Shown here: positions 23,018 through 34,329 of the stretch, piece by piece
Layout of the letters: every line of letters begins with the position of its first letter
How positions within the stretch are numbered: the stretch's first letter is position 1
From: Diphasiastrum complanatum
Taxonomy: Eukaryota; Streptophyta; Lycopodiopsida; Lycopodiales; Lycopodiaceae
Assembly: GCA_029204225.1 (NCBI GenBank)
Contig: CM055100.1
Coordinates: 7,578,713-7,642,712, forward strand
Direction: 5' to 3'
DNA length: 64,000 nt
The notes under the pieces: generated by a model
What the model saw: only the letters and a program-made list of their open reading frames with translations
The model's database searches: none
Told to the model about the DNA's origin: nothing
Made by a program: the position numbers and the translations under genes

Positions 23018-24375
23018 TTCAATTTTCCAGAATTTTCCACAAAGATCAAGTGCTTGAGGAGTGACAATGGTGGAGAGTACATACCTACCAAGTTCAAGGC
23101 CTTTTGTGAAGAACATGGGATTGAGAGAGAGTACACAAGCCCAAGGACACCACAACAAAATGGAGTAGCCGAGAGGAAGAATAGGACTTTGTGTGAAGGT
23201 GCCAAAGCCATGAGGTTAGGTGCTAATCTTCCTAAATCCTTTGGGGATCAGGATTTGTTGTGTGCTAATTTTCGATGCAATAGATGGCCAAGTGTGGTAT
23301 TGGATGGAAAACTCCTTTTTAATTATTGTTTGGTAGGAGACTGAGTGTCAAGTTTTTCAAAACGTTTGGTTGTATTTGCTATATCAACATCACTCTTGAT
23401 GATAAAACCGAGGAGGTTCCATCTTCAAAGAAAGGTGTGTTTTTTTGGCTATAGTGAAGTAAGCAAGGCTTACAAGATCTACATTCCTTCAACCAATAAA
23501 GTGGTCATTGGAAAAGATGTCATTTTTTATGAAGAAAACTTTCCAAAAGTTTCTTCAAGTGGTGATGTGGACATTGGATCTAACATTCTTGATGTTAATG
23601 ATGTGATTGATGGTACTTTGGATGTTGATGGTGAAGGGCCAACTTCAAGTCAAAAGCCAAGGAGGACATGGGACAACAACCTTTGATACTCACATATGAT
23701 GAAAAAGGTAAGCAAATTGTTGGTGGTACAAGTTTTGCTTTACTAACCTCTTTTGATGGACCTGCATGTGTAGATGAAGCAAGGAACAAAGAGGAGTGGA
23801 TCCAAGCAATGGATCTTGAATATCAAGCTCTTATGAAGAATGAAACATGGAGATTGGTGGAACTTCCAAAGGACAAGAAAGCTATTGGATGAAAATGGAT
23901 CTTCAAGGTGAAGACAAACCAAAATGGATCAATCAACAAGTACAAGGCAAGGTTAGTGGCAAAAGGATATGCACAAGAGTATGGAATTGACTATGATGAG
24001 ACCTTTGCACCCGTGGCAAAGATGGTGAGCATTCGAGTCATTGTTTCACTTGCTACACTTTTTGGATGGGTTCTATGGAAATTGGATATCACAAATGCAT
24101 TCTCGAATGGGGATCTCGAAGAGGAATTATTCATGGAGCAATCTGAGGGCTACATCTCACATGAAAAGCCAAATCATGTTTGTTATTTGCAAAAGAGTTT
24201 GTATGGGCTTAAGCAAGCACCAAGGAGTTGTTATGCTAAGCTTAACACTTTTTTACTCTCTCAAAACTTTTTTATGAGTGATTATGATCATTCACTTTAT
24301 TATACATTTGCTAGAAATCGTGTGACTATTCTTCTAATCTATGTCCATCTCATGTCATTTTCTCATGTATCTTGA
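23018..24375 (+). pseudogene. pol: Ty1/copia pol fragment (integrase to RT)
   Basis: Plus-strand Ty1/copia polyprotein in several frames. It begins inside the integrase core (LRSDNGGEYIPTKF, then SPRTPQQNGVAERKNR, supplying the second Asp and the Glu of D-D-E), continues through a linker at 23345-23686 (IYIPSTNKVVIGKDVIF), and then reverse transcriptase: MKNETWRLVELP, an in-frame TGA at 23890, KARLVAKGYAQ, YDETFAPVAKM and LYGLKQAPR. It stops before the YVDD active site (the frame reaches LLIYVHLM, where YVDD would be). The enzyme would copy element RNA; this copy is dead. Confidence 0.85.
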
Positions 24376-24639
24376 GTTTCTATGTGTAGAATGTTGATTT
24401 TCTTGTAGATCTTGAATCCACACGTGTGAAGGATAGTAGGCTGTTGTTGTTGTATGGACAGGGACAATAACTTACTATATTTTGAAGTTCATGATCAGAT
24501 CTAAGTGATTTATGCAAGACTAGCATGCTAGAATTGTTGCTTTCTACCTAACTAGTTCTAGTTGTGTTGATCAAATTGACCCAAGATCAAAGATCCATCA
24601 AGTGCATTTTGGATCTTGAATTTGCACAGTCTTCACTTT

Positions 24640-25013
24640 CCTTCCTATTTGAGTCTCCAGCAATGCCTTGAAGGATTTGAACTTATCGACTGCTTTTGAC
24701 TTTTTCTTTAGAAAGTAGATCCATGACATTCTAGAATGATCATCAATAAATGCATGAAATAAAGTGAACCTCCATTAGGCATCGTCTTCATGGGTCCACA
24801 TAACTTATAATGGATTAGATCCAACTTATCTTTCACTCTTTGAGCACCACCTTTTTTTGAATTTTTCCCTATGTTGCGTACCAAAAATGCATTCTTTGCA
24901 CAAATGATGTTCTTGATCTTGAAGAGAGAGTAAATCATGTACTGTGTTAAGCTTCTTCAACAACTTCAAACTGTTGAAGCTAAGATGTCCCATTTGTCTA
25001 CGCCATAAATCTA
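24640..25013 (-). pseudogene. copia GAG-pre-integrase and integrase N-terminus
   Basis: Minus-strand fragment reading LWRRQMGHLSFNSLK (GAG-pre-integrase) and then KGGAQRVKDKLDLIH and GPMKTMPNGGSLYF, the phrases leading to the integrase core in one copia lineage. It belongs to a different copia family from the pieces on either side. Stops and a frame change follow. Confidence 0.7.
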
Positions 25014-25326
25014 TGGGTGTAATTATGATCCTTGATCACCTGATTGTATATTTGTTTTTGTGATGGTGGCTTCTTGGAGACTTTAGCACATGGAGGCTTT
25101 TGAGGTGGCTGAACTGGTATTGTTGAAGTCCATAACGTGTAGGATCCATGTGGTGCATGATCTGCTAATCTGTCAACTTAGCTTCCTCGTCATAAGAAAG
25201 TGCATGTTTTCAAAGAACTAGATCATCTTCAACCAGTTCAAGAATAGGTTCCGTTGACAGCCATGCTACATTCATCATATTCACCCTGTAGGAGATAGGC
25301 GTATCCAGGGTGAGTCCTCATGGTGA

Positions 25327-26300
25327 TTATTCGTTGGGTTTTAAATTTAAATTTGAATCAGGATGACATGTATTTCCATCCATACAATCAGCCATTGCCA
25401 ATGCATCCATCCACAAAATGGTATTTGTTTGTGAATCATAATGAACACCCATTGAAGCTCTCGGGCGATCAATTTTGTGGTTTGTTGTGGAAGAGCTGTC
25501 ATCAGCTTTGGGTGGTATAGGCTTCACCACCCATGTGAAGGGATCCACCCTTACTGCCCGCTCTATGTTCTCAAAGGTGATTTGTCGGTTTCCCAATTGT
25601 GAACTACTTGTGCAACTCGCAATCATGGTCGACCCAACAAAATCCGATAAGCAGTGGGTGTTTCAGGAATATCCATCACCCAAAATGTGATGACAAATTG
25701 TACCCTTGATATCTTGACTGAAATGTCTCTTACAATTCCTTTTAGCCGCACACATGATTGTGATCAGCCAGTTTGATTGCAAACTTGTCAGTTTTTAGGC
25801 CTTGTAGACCACATTTTTCGTACAAAGTAGTGGAGATAAGGTCGATCCCTGATCCTCCATCTAGTACAATAGATTTATCTCTGAAAAGTTTGTGCTTGAT
25901 TGGAAGAGTGATATTATGCTGCTCACTTATGTTTAGAACATTGGCTTCTTCGAATCCTGCACATAATAGTGGTTCTCGCGGTGTTATGTCTGATTGACAA
26001 AACATCACTTGCTTGAGATGCATGTCGAAGGAACTCTCCACTAGAGATGTTCATTCTGTTGGATAAGATGCTTGTTAGCAATTACGTCCTTGGAGCTTGA
26101 AATTCAACCATATGAAATGGTTCTTCTCGATGATGTAGTCCTACATTCACATCTGGTCTGTGGGGTGAACCTTGTAGTGCCATTGCTTGTTGTTGCTCTC
26201 TTGATGATGGAGTGTCTTGAGGAGTTGTCAGTTGTTGTGTAGCTTTAGCAGCTTCTTTGGTATGTGCTCCATGTATCCAATGCTTGATTTTATGATATCA
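25327..26300 (-). pseudogene. pro: Ty3/gypsy protease and C-terminal gag fragment
   Basis: Two open pieces on the minus strand (26041-25742 and 25626-25327) with stops between them. The first has a retropepsin active-site region, SIVLDGGSGIDLIS (D-G-G in place of D-S/T-G), and between the pieces another frame gives AYRILLGRPWL, the C-terminal protease landmark of plant gypsy elements. No RT follows: a copia fragment lies downstream. An LTR-like region lies upstream at about 26330-26870. Confidence 0.65.
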
Positions 26301-26329
26301 TCTTTGTTTTTCTTTCACATTAGGATAGG

Positions 26330-26870
26330 GTAGATCTACTCTTCCTAATATTGAAGGTCGATCAGCTGGCACTAATGCTTTTGTGCTCGGGTAACAACTA
26401 ACACTGGAACATTGGGATAGAAGAATGAAAGAATGAGTAGATAGCATGGAGTAGAGCATGGATTCATGTAGATAATGCACATGAGACCTAGCAATGAAAA
26501 TCCCAAGGCTCACATTCACAAGAGGAAGCTTAGAGCTCTCACTTGTAAATGAGCCAAAAGATCCCAAAAGTGATGTCTCTTGCCTACTTATAGACAATTC
26601 TCTCACTTAACTAAACATAACTATCTTGAGGGATAAGTAGCTCTTTTTAAGTATTATTTTAGTCTACATTGGGCGCTTATTGGCCTATTATCCTTATTAA
26701 TTACTTTTGAGGGCCTAAAGAGAGAACCACCTTGTTCTTAACACTAATAGCTCCTTTTGGGCCTACAGAGCTTACAATGGATATTATATTGCCTCGAAAA
26801 GCACTAATGTACTGAAAGTACATGACAAATAGTTAATCTAGATCCATTTATTTGTTGTACATAATTACTT
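26330..26870 (-). mobile_element. possible LTR of the minus-strand gypsy fragment
   Basis: On the minus strand a TATA-like CTATAAGTAGGCAAGAG lies near 26577-26593, about 270 bp before the protease/gag fragment. That fits a 5' LTR with its leader. No partner LTR or clear primer site is present, so the limits are estimates. Confidence 0.3.
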
Positions 26871-27445
<575 letters not shown>

Positions 27446-27699
27446 AGTATTGTTTTAGAAAGATCACACATCTACAAGCATTCAGACATGTACACTCTTT
27501 AGGACTAGTGAAATTTGTTCCAACACATACTATCGTGTCGTGTTGTGTTGCTTGCATGACTTTCTATTTCGTATGAGTCAGGTTGTTTTGCAAATAGATA
27601 ATTCGTAGATTAATCTAATTTATGGATTATAGTGAATGTCGATTGCAATGCTCTTAAAATTTGTCTTACATGTTTTTTCATTGAATAATTTTGTGTGTG

Positions 27700-27866
27700 T
27701 CCACAGAGTCAATTGTTTTGATCATCGTGATCTACATGGACTGAGTTATTTCAATATAGGAGATAATAAGCTCATAGAAGCCATTCCCTTCACTATTCAT
27801 TTGATGTTGTAGTTGAAACAATGTTGTTTCAACCATAATTCTCTCGGTGGTGAAATTCCAATCTTA
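27700..27866 (+). pseudogene. leucine-rich-repeat gene fragment
   Basis: The plus strand reads GDNKLIEAIPFTIHLML and, after a stop and frame change, FNHNSLGGEIP: two plant-type extracellular LRR units (consensus LxxNxLxGxIPxxLxxLxxL). Plant LRR receptor kinases and receptor-like proteins sense pathogens or peptides at the cell surface. Only about 160 bp remain, broken by a stop. A similar fragment lies beyond the copia element at 34330-34620. Confidence 0.55.
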
Positions 27867-27877
27867 CTCTGATACCA
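27867..27877 (-). promoter_or_regulatory. extra tRNA-Met primer site outside the left LTR
   Basis: CTCTGATACCA is the complement of TGGTATCAGAG, the initiator-tRNA-Met primer site used by copia elements. It abuts the outer edge of the LTR at 27878, where host DNA and a target-site duplication would be expected. The element's own primer site is at 33379-33386. Confidence 0.65.
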
Positions 27878-28668
27878 TGACAAAATTTTCCAGAATTCAC
27901 ACGTGTGGGGAATGTCCACAAGTATGATGGATCTAATTAAGCTTTATGATTAGCACAATAACCTGATTCTAGATTGATTAGGAAGATCTAGTACAGAAGT
28001 TATGGCTTAACCACAATCTAGCATGCTAAGCATCAGAATATGATAGCAATGAATCAATAATAAGCAAAAGTACAAGATATTAGTGTATTAGCATTAGCCT
28101 CAACACGAGTTAGAGAGAGAAAGATAGAGAGATAGCAAGCAAAATTGTTTGTATCCAAAATGGCATGAGATAGCTACAAAGCTTTGGTTCTTCATCATCA
28201 AATATGAGTAGAGCTACACATATTTATGGAGTTTGAGGTAGGTCGAGGTAGAACCACATCCATCCATCATTAAATGACATCTAAATGACAACTAGAGTCT
28301 ATGTGACATTTGTCACTTCTCATGCATGAAACTCTACCAACTTTTTTCAAGTGTGCTAGTTCTAACTAGAAATGTACAAATCACCATGCATGTGTCCATT
28401 ACACTTTGTGCATGCCTTGCATGTCACTATGGATCACTTACAATTAATGCATGTGAATTGCCACGAGTTTCTACTAGCATAATTTTGCTAATTCTATGTC
28501 TACAAACTATATGCAAGTTGTACTCATCATTCTAGATATGACATATCCATGTAGCTCGAGTTCTATCTAGGCCAAACTTGGCATTTTGCATTTATGTACA
28601 ACATACTTGCATGGTACAATATTTGTAGCAAGCCTAAAGTCAAGATGGATTATTTTTCCATTTCAACA
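27878..28668 (-). mobile_element. 3' LTR of the young copia element
   Basis: A 791-bp LTR. On the minus strand it starts TGTTGAAATGG after a polypurine tract (AGGAGGAG, complement of 28669-28676) and ends TTTTGTCA. It matches the LTR at 33387-34175 with only about six or seven differences by eye, so the insertion is recent on an evolutionary scale. Confidence 0.93.
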
Positions 28669-28685
28669 CTCCTCCTAAAAACAAT

Positions 28686-29776
28686 CTATATTGACTTGAA
28701 CATGGATCTTGGTATTACTCCAAGATTGGCTCTATGCTTGATGAAGGAACTTTTGCTCAAAGGTTTGGTGAGCATATCAACAATACAAGATGATGTGTCA
28801 ATGTGCTCCAAGTAGATTTCCCCTCCAATGAGCTTCTCTCTCATGAAGTGATGTGCAACTTTGATACGCTTGCTCCTTGCATGGAATATCGGGTTGTTGG
28901 CAAGGGCTTGGGCTGAAATGTTGTCACACATGATCATAGGTAGATCATCTTCTATGATTATCTTTAGCTCCACTAGCAACCTCTTGATCCAAAGCACTTC
29001 CTTTGTTGTTGTAGTGAGTGCCTTGTACTCAGCTTCACATGATGAGAGTGATACAATATCTTGCTTTTTGGAAAGCCAAAATATCAAGTTTTCTCCAAGA
29101 TATATGACATAAGCACTTGTAGATTTTTGATCTGCTCTATCACTTGCAAAATCTGAGTCAGAATAACCAACAATAGAAAGATATTCACTTTAATACAATA
29201 AACCATAATCAAAAGTTGAAGATATATCTAAGCACTCTCTTGGCCAGTTTCCAATGATAAATAGTAGGATTTTGCATAGCCTGGCTCAACTTATGAACAC
29301 TAAAGCTTATGTCAGGTCTAGTTATTGTGAGCCAAATTAAAGAGCCTATAAGACTCCTAAAAAGTGTGATGTCCACGAAGGATCTTTCATCACCTTTGTT
29401 AGGGTCTTTTACATTTTGCTCCATAGGAGTTTCTATATTATTACAATCTAACATATTGAACTTTTTTAACATTGAAAGAGCATACTTGGATTGACATACA
29501 AAAGCTTTATCTTTAAGAAAGTCAATCTCTAATCCTAGAATGTAGTGAATTTTTTCAAGATCTTGCATCTTGTACTCTTTTCCAAGTGCAATCTTGGTTT
29601 CCTCAACTAACTTGATACAACTTCCTGTCAGAATGATATCATCAACATAAATAAGAAGGATGACAATATCTTTATAAAAAACAAGACATATAAGGAAGGA
29701 TCATAGTTACTAAGATTGAATCCTAGTGACTTAAAAAAGGTGTTAAGTCAAGAATACCATGACCTTGGAGCTTGCT
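28686..29776 (-). pseudogene. pol: copia RT C-terminus and RNase H
   Basis: End of pol. Around 29600-29660 the RT active site reads LLIYVDD. Then the piece at 29568-29209 has KIHYILGLEI, YALSMLKKFNM, FRSLIGSLIWLT and RPDISFSVHKLSQ, the RT-RNase H connection. The piece at 29087-28686 is RNase H itself: SLSSCEAEYKAL with the catalytic Glu, CDNISAQALANNP with the Asp, and HIDTSSCIVDMLTKPL. RNase H removes the RNA template during cDNA synthesis. Frame breaks separate the three pieces. It ends 18 bp before the 3' LTR. Confidence 0.9.
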
Positions 29777-30823
29777 TTAGTCCATATAAACTTTTGAAGA
29801 GCAAGCAAACTTTGTCTTTGTCATGGATGAACCCAATAGGCTAATCCATATAATCTCTTCTTCTAGATATCCATTTAGAAATGCATTAGAGACATCTAGT
29901 TGAAGAACTTGCCAATTGAAAAAACAAGCAGCAGAAATTATGATTCTAATTGATACCATCTTTGCAACTGGAGCAAAAGTCTCCTCATAATCAAGTCCAT
30001 AAACTTGAGCAAAACCTTTAGCACAAAGTCTAGCCTTGTACTTGTTGATTGTGCCATCTTGATTATACTTGACTCGAAAGACCCACTTGCAACCAATGGT
30101 GTGCTTGTTGGATGGAAGATCCACAAGCTCCCATGTCTTGTTGGCCATCAAAGCATCATATTCCTCCTTCATGGCAAGGTACCATTCCTTTGAGTTGAGT
30201 GCATCATATACATCCTTTGGCTCCTCATGAGAAATAAAATAAGCACAATTAGCGGAGTTAATTTCCACTTGCTTGCCTCTATCTTCATAGGTAAGCCTCC
30301 TAGGCTCGGATCTTTCTCTTTGAGATCTCCTTGGTGAAAAGATTCGAGGTGACTCCTCCTCAATTCTCGGCCCCATCTCTCCATGATAGTCTTCAAGGGT
30401 GATGGTTGGAGTATCTTTGTAAGAATCTTTGAACTCGGCCTCCTCAAGAATGTATTTTTGATCCTCATGGAATATAACATCCCTACTCTCAATTGTAGTT
30501 GAGGTAGAGGGAACATAGATTATGTAAGCTTTATTGTTGGATGCACAAACCATGATCCCTTTAATAGAATTAGGATAATCTCTTTTCCTTGTTTCCAAGG
30601 GCACATGAACAAAGCAAGCACAACCAAAAACTCTAAGGTGATCTACCTTAGGTTTCTTCTTAAACAAGACTTCATAAGGTGATTTTCCAACAAGTGCATT
30701 GTGAGGTAATCTATTGCACAAATAGTTTGCACAATTTATAGCTTCACCCCAATATTCAATAGGCAAAGAAGCTTCAACTCGAATTGCTTTAGCACATTCA
30801 CATAAAAATCTGTTTTTCCTCAA
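29777..30823 (-). CDS. pol: copia integrase C-terminus and reverse transcriptase
   Basis: A 348-codon open piece without an early ATG that starts inside integrase (RFLCECAKAIRVEASLP) and continues with GKSPYEVLFKKKPKVDHLR and FGCACFVHVP, a Ser/Arg/Glu-rich linker, and the RT N-terminal half: MANKTWELVDLP, CKWVFRVKYNQDGTI, KARLCAKGFAQ, YEETFAPVAKM and QLDVSNAFLNG. It overlaps the upstream integrase frame by 26 bases in a different frame because of a foreign insert of about 54 bp at 30830-30880. It leaves frame before YVDD. Confidence 0.9.
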   Translation of the reverse strand: MRKNRFLCECAKAIRVEASLPIEYWGEAINCANYLCNRLPHNALVGKSPYEVLFKKKPKVDHLRVFGCACFVHVPLETRKRDYPNSIKGIMVCASNNKAYIIYVPSTSTTIESRDVIFHEDQKYILEEAEFKDSYKDTPTITLEDYHGEMGPRIEEESPRIFSPRRSQRERSEPRRLTYEDRGKQVEINSANCAYFISHEEPKDVYDALNSKEWYLAMKEEYDALMANKTWELVDLPSNKHTIGCKWVFRVKYNQDGTINKYKARLCAKGFAQVYGLDYEETFAPVAKMVSIRIIISAACFFNWQVLQLDVSNAFLNGYLEEEIIWISLLGSSMTKTKFACSSKVYMD

Positions 30824-31535
30824 GTTTCTTTGGTCTCAAGTTCGAGCCTTCCCTTGGAAACCAAGAAGCATTTTGAGATGGAGAATAAGCACAAGAAAAC
30901 TCTCTCTTTATTCCTTCACCTTCACAATATTCATCAAACTTGTTGGAGATGTATTCACCTCCTCCATCACATCTTAAACTTTTAACTTTGAAAGAAAACT
31001 GTTTCTCAACATAAGCTTTGAAGATTAGGAAGTGATAAAAAACCATAGCCTTTGAAGAAAGTAGATACAACCAAGTATATCTAGTAAAGTCATCAATAAA
31101 GGTGACAAAACATGTTGCACCACCAATACTTTTAGAAGAATAAAAATGTACATCTGAGTGGTGTATAAGCTCCAAAGGATGAGTAGTCTTTATAGAAGAC
31201 TTCTGATATGGCTTTCTGTGTGACTTTGCAATAGCACAAGTCTCACAAGGCTTGAAATCTTTGGAAATAGATTTTGGAAGACCAATTGCCTTCACTTTCT
31301 TGACCATAGAAGACATAGATTTAAAGTTAGGATGCCCCAACCTTCTATGCCACAACTCATCCTTAGATAACAAAGCAACTTCACAAAGATTTGCATTCTC
31401 ATAAGAATTCAACTTAAAAATTCCACCACATCTAGATCCATCAGCTAGGATCTCATCATTTTTCTTGATAAAGCAAGTATTGGAGTTGAACTTTACATCA
31501 CAACCATTATCAAGCAACTTTCCCACACTAATCAA
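30798..31535 (-). CDS. pol: copia GAG-pre-integrase and integrase core
   Basis: A 245-codon open piece. Residues about 1-90 are the GAG-pre-integrase and zinc-binding part (LWHRRLGHPNF and CETCAIAKSHRKPY, HHCC). Residues about 115-220 are the integrase core: FIDDFTRYTWLY supplies the first Asp and LRCDGGGEYISNKF the second. The frame then diverges after SPSQN, just before the usual GVAERKNR with the catalytic Glu, where foreign sequence encodes ASWFPREGSNLRPKKL. Integrase would insert the cDNA copy; without the Glu this copy cannot. Confidence 0.9.
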   Translation of the reverse strand: MISVGKLLDNGCDVKFNSNTCFIKKNDEILADGSRCGGIFKLNSYENANLCEVALLSKDELWHRRLGHPNFKSMSSMVKKVKAIGLPKSISKDFKPCETCAIAKSHRKPYQKSSIKTTHPLELIHHSDVHFYSSKSIGGATCFVTFIDDFTRYTWLYLLSSKAMVFYHFLIFKAYVEKQFSFKVKSLRCDGGGEYISNKFDEYCEGEGIKREFSCAYSPSQNASWFPREGSNLRPKKLEEKQIFM

Positions 31536-31702
31536 GTTCTTTGTATGTTTTGGAATGAAAAGAACATTAGAAAGTGCACTTTTGAAGAAGCAAGTTTCAA
31601 TGAAATGTTGTCAATTCCTTCTATAGAACACTCATGATCATTAGCAGTGTAAATAGATCTCTTAAGTCCTCTGTAGGGTACAATTGAGTCAAATGACTCC
31701 TT

Positions 31703-31924
31703 TTAACAACCCATATATGAAGAAGCTCCACTATCTATGTACCAAGCTCCATCTTTCTTGAAAGGTGATGAAGAAAAATTGGACACCATGAGTGATCCTT
31801 CTCCATCACTTGCAACAGAATCTTCTTCAATCTCTTTGGAGAGATTAGCTTGCTTGAGCTGGTTTTTCTTTTTAAAGCAATTAGAGGCATAGTGCCCTTT
31901 CTTGCCACAGAAGAAACACTTCAC
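31703..31924 (-). CDS. copia nucleocapsid zinc knuckle and protease start
   Basis: A 73-codon piece starting ATG at 31924, overlapping the gag stop by four bases. CFFCGKKGHYASNC is a perfect CCHC zinc knuckle. WYIDSGASSYM near the end is the retropepsin active site, with the canonical DSG. The four-base ATGA overlap looks like a one-base frame change from a once-continuous polyprotein; it could also be a natural recoding site. Confidence 0.85.
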   Translation of the reverse strand: MKCFFCGKKGHYASNCFKKKNQLKQANLSKEIEEDSVASDGEGSLMVSNFSSSPFKKDGAWYIDSGASSYMGC

Positions 31925-32613
31925 TTTCTTCTTCTTGGTCTTTGAAGTAGAAGGATGAGATGTATCATCCTCTTCACCGTCTTTGTCTCGATCTTTGGCT
32001 TTATCTTTGTTGGATGCTTGAGAGAACTGGAAAGTTTATAGCTTTGCCTAGATTCTTTAGAAATAAGAATTTCTTGGAGAGTTTCTAGATTAGGCAACTC
32101 CTCCTTAATGGCAAAAGATTGAACAAGATTATCATAGTCATCTCTCAAGCCATTTAAAATGACTTCAACTAGCTCATCTTGGTTAATAGTAACACCAACA
32201 CAGGAAAGCTCTCTATGTAAATTTATAACTCTCAGAACATAGTTTAATGCACTTTCTTCACTTCTTTGGAAACTCTGAAAAATCTGATTCCTAAGAGTGA
32301 GTATTCTAGAAGTATTCTTTGCTTCATAAATGGACTTAAGTGCATCCCAAGCTTCTTTGGCTGTAGTGCAAGATCCTATCTCTCTCAAAATTTCATTAGA
32401 TGCATTCATCTTAATGAAATGTAGAGCCATTCTAGCTCTCTTCCTATACTTAGGAATTTCAGCGTGTGCTTGAGGCTCCTCCTCAACACCAAGCACAATG
32501 TCCATAGCATCTTGGAGTATCAAAATAGACTCCATTCTGAACTTCCAAATTGAGTAATTAGAAGTATTTAGTCTTTCATTTGCTTCTAGAAAATATCCTC
32601 CCAGAGGTGCCAT
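31921..32613 (-). CDS. gag: copia Gag (UBN2-type capsid)
   Basis: A 230-codon ORF starting ATG at 32613 (MAPLGGYFLEANERLN). It is the capsid of plant copia elements: YSIWKFRMESIL, TTAKEAWDALKSIYE, LRNQIFQSF and the LPNLETLQEIL segment are the landmarks of the UBN2/Gag-polypeptide family. It packs element RNA in cytoplasmic particles. The last 25 residues (after KTVKRMIH) look out of frame and the zinc knuckle follows in the next frame. The same N-terminus recurs at 60314-60572 fused to LINE sequence. Confidence 0.9.
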   Translation of the reverse strand: MAPLGGYFLEANERLNTSNYSIWKFRMESILILQDAMDIVLGVEEEPQAHAEIPKYRKRARMALHFIKMNASNEILREIGSCTTAKEAWDALKSIYEAKNTSRILTLRNQIFQSFQRSEESALNYVLRVINLHRELSCVGVTINQDELVEVILNGLRDDYDNLVQSFAIKEELPNLETLQEILISKESRQSYKLSSSLKHPTKIKPKIETKTVKRMIHLILLLQRPRRRK

Positions 32614-33386
32614 TTAGATGAAGACTTCTTAGTTATTGGACTGCACTATATTTGAGCTTGTTCCAATCAGACTTAAAGTTGTTGCTCTCTTTCACTATAG
32701 GTATTTTCAAGGATATTCTACCTTCCTATGTGAAACACTTGCAACTGTATTTGAGAAGGATCTCAAATATTCCGCAAGACAAGATTATCTAGATCAGATA
32801 CACAAAGTGGATTGAGACACTTTGGCTAGTTCGAATCCTACTTTTGGCACGTGTGAAATGATTCAAAAGAAAACACTATTGACACTCAGAAGGCTCAAAG
32901 GGTGTTCAATTACTTCAAACTTAGTCTTGATCTTCAGTTTCTTGTGTAGGATGCTCAAAACAATGGATTCAGAACAAAGCAAGGTTGAATCAAATCAAAA
33001 TGCTGTCACTCGGATTTTGGACCAATCCCTATCATCTTTAAGAGCTTATAACTCTTGATAGACACATCAAATTGATTTGGTTTCAATTTTTATGAAAAGT
33101 ACAGATCATAAGCTTTCCATTAAGCTATAACATCACTATCTTTGGATCTACAAGCAAGGAGATAGAAGGGACTGAAAATCTCTGATTTTCACACGTGCGG
33201 AATTTCAGAATTCCGTATTACCACTATTCAGGTCTGAAAATTCAGTTCCAATCCGATTTGATCCAAATACACTTCAGAGAAAGGTGAGAAAAGGTTCAAA
33301 ACTGCTTTTTTTTGCTTGAATTAGCTCTCAATTTCTTGTACAATTAGAGATGTTAGCATGCAAAGCTCAATTTGGCTTTGATACCA

Positions 33387-34175
33387 TGACAAAATTTTCC
33401 AGAATTCACACGTGAGGGGAATGTCCACAAGTATGATGGATCTAATTAAGCTTTATGATTAGCACAATAACCTGATTCTAGATTGATTAGGAAGATCTAG
33501 TACAGAAGTTATGGCTTAACCACAATCTAGCATGCTAAGCATCAGAATATGATAGCAATGAATCAATAATAAGCAAAAGTACAAGATATTAGTTTATTAG
33601 CATTAGCCTCAACACGAGTTAGAGAGAGAAAGATAGAGAGATAGCAAGCAAAATTGTTTGTATCCAAAATGGCATGAGATAGCTACAAAGCTTTGGTTCT
33701 TCATCATCAAATATGAGGAGAGCTACACATATTTATGGAGTTTGAGGTAGGTCGAGGTAGAACCACATCCATCCATCATTAAATGACATCTAAATGACAA
33801 CTAGAGTCTATGTGACATTTGTCACTTCTCATGCATGAAACTCTACCAACTTTTTTCAAGTGTGCTAGTTCTAACTAGAAATGTACAAATCACCATGCAT
33901 GTGTCCATTACACTTTGTGCATGCCTTGCATGTCACTATGGATCACTTACAATTAATGCATGTGAATTGCCACGAGTTTCTACTAGCATAATTTTGCTAA
34001 TTCTATGTCTACAAACTATATGCAAGTTGTACTCATCATTCTATATATGACATATCCATGTAGCTCGAGTTCTATCTAGGCCAAACTTGGCATTTTGCAT
34101 TTATGAACAACATACTTGCATGGTACAATATTTGTAGCAAGCCTAAAGTCAAGATGGATTATTTCCATTTCAACA
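33387..34175 (-). mobile_element. 5' LTR of the young copia element
   Basis: A 789-bp LTR, partner of 27878-28668. On the minus strand it ends TTTTGTCA directly before the primer site TGGTATCA. Differences from the partner are a handful of substitutions (for example CACGTGAGG against CACGTGTGG, and TCTATATATG against TCTAGATATG) and one two-base indel near the start. The five bases outside each end (TACCA and ATTCT) do not match. Confidence 0.93.
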
Positions 34176-34329
34176 ATTCTCACAAAATGCAAGAGCTCTT
34201 TCAAGTGGGTTGAATAATGAATTGATACTAATGGGACAAGACTAAATACTCCAAGATTTGGGCATGTAGATGTGATATCATTTCCTCATATGTTTGCGTT
34301 ATCCAACGATATTAGATCCCTAGAAATTG

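Larger units (their letters stand above)
28669..33386 (-). mobile_element. internal region of the young Ty1/copia element
   Basis: Minus-strand Ty1/copia internal region of 4.7 kb between near-identical LTRs, in the order gag, protease, integrase, reverse transcriptase, RNase H, which defines Ty1/copia. The primer site TGGTATCA (complement of 33379-33386) abuts the 5' LTR. The reading frame is interrupted a few times (near 31921, 31540-31700, 30800, 29570-29780 and 29100-29200), so this copy probably cannot move by itself unless translation recoding bridges some breaks. About 700 bp of leader (32614-33378) lies between the primer site and gag. Confidence 0.92.
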
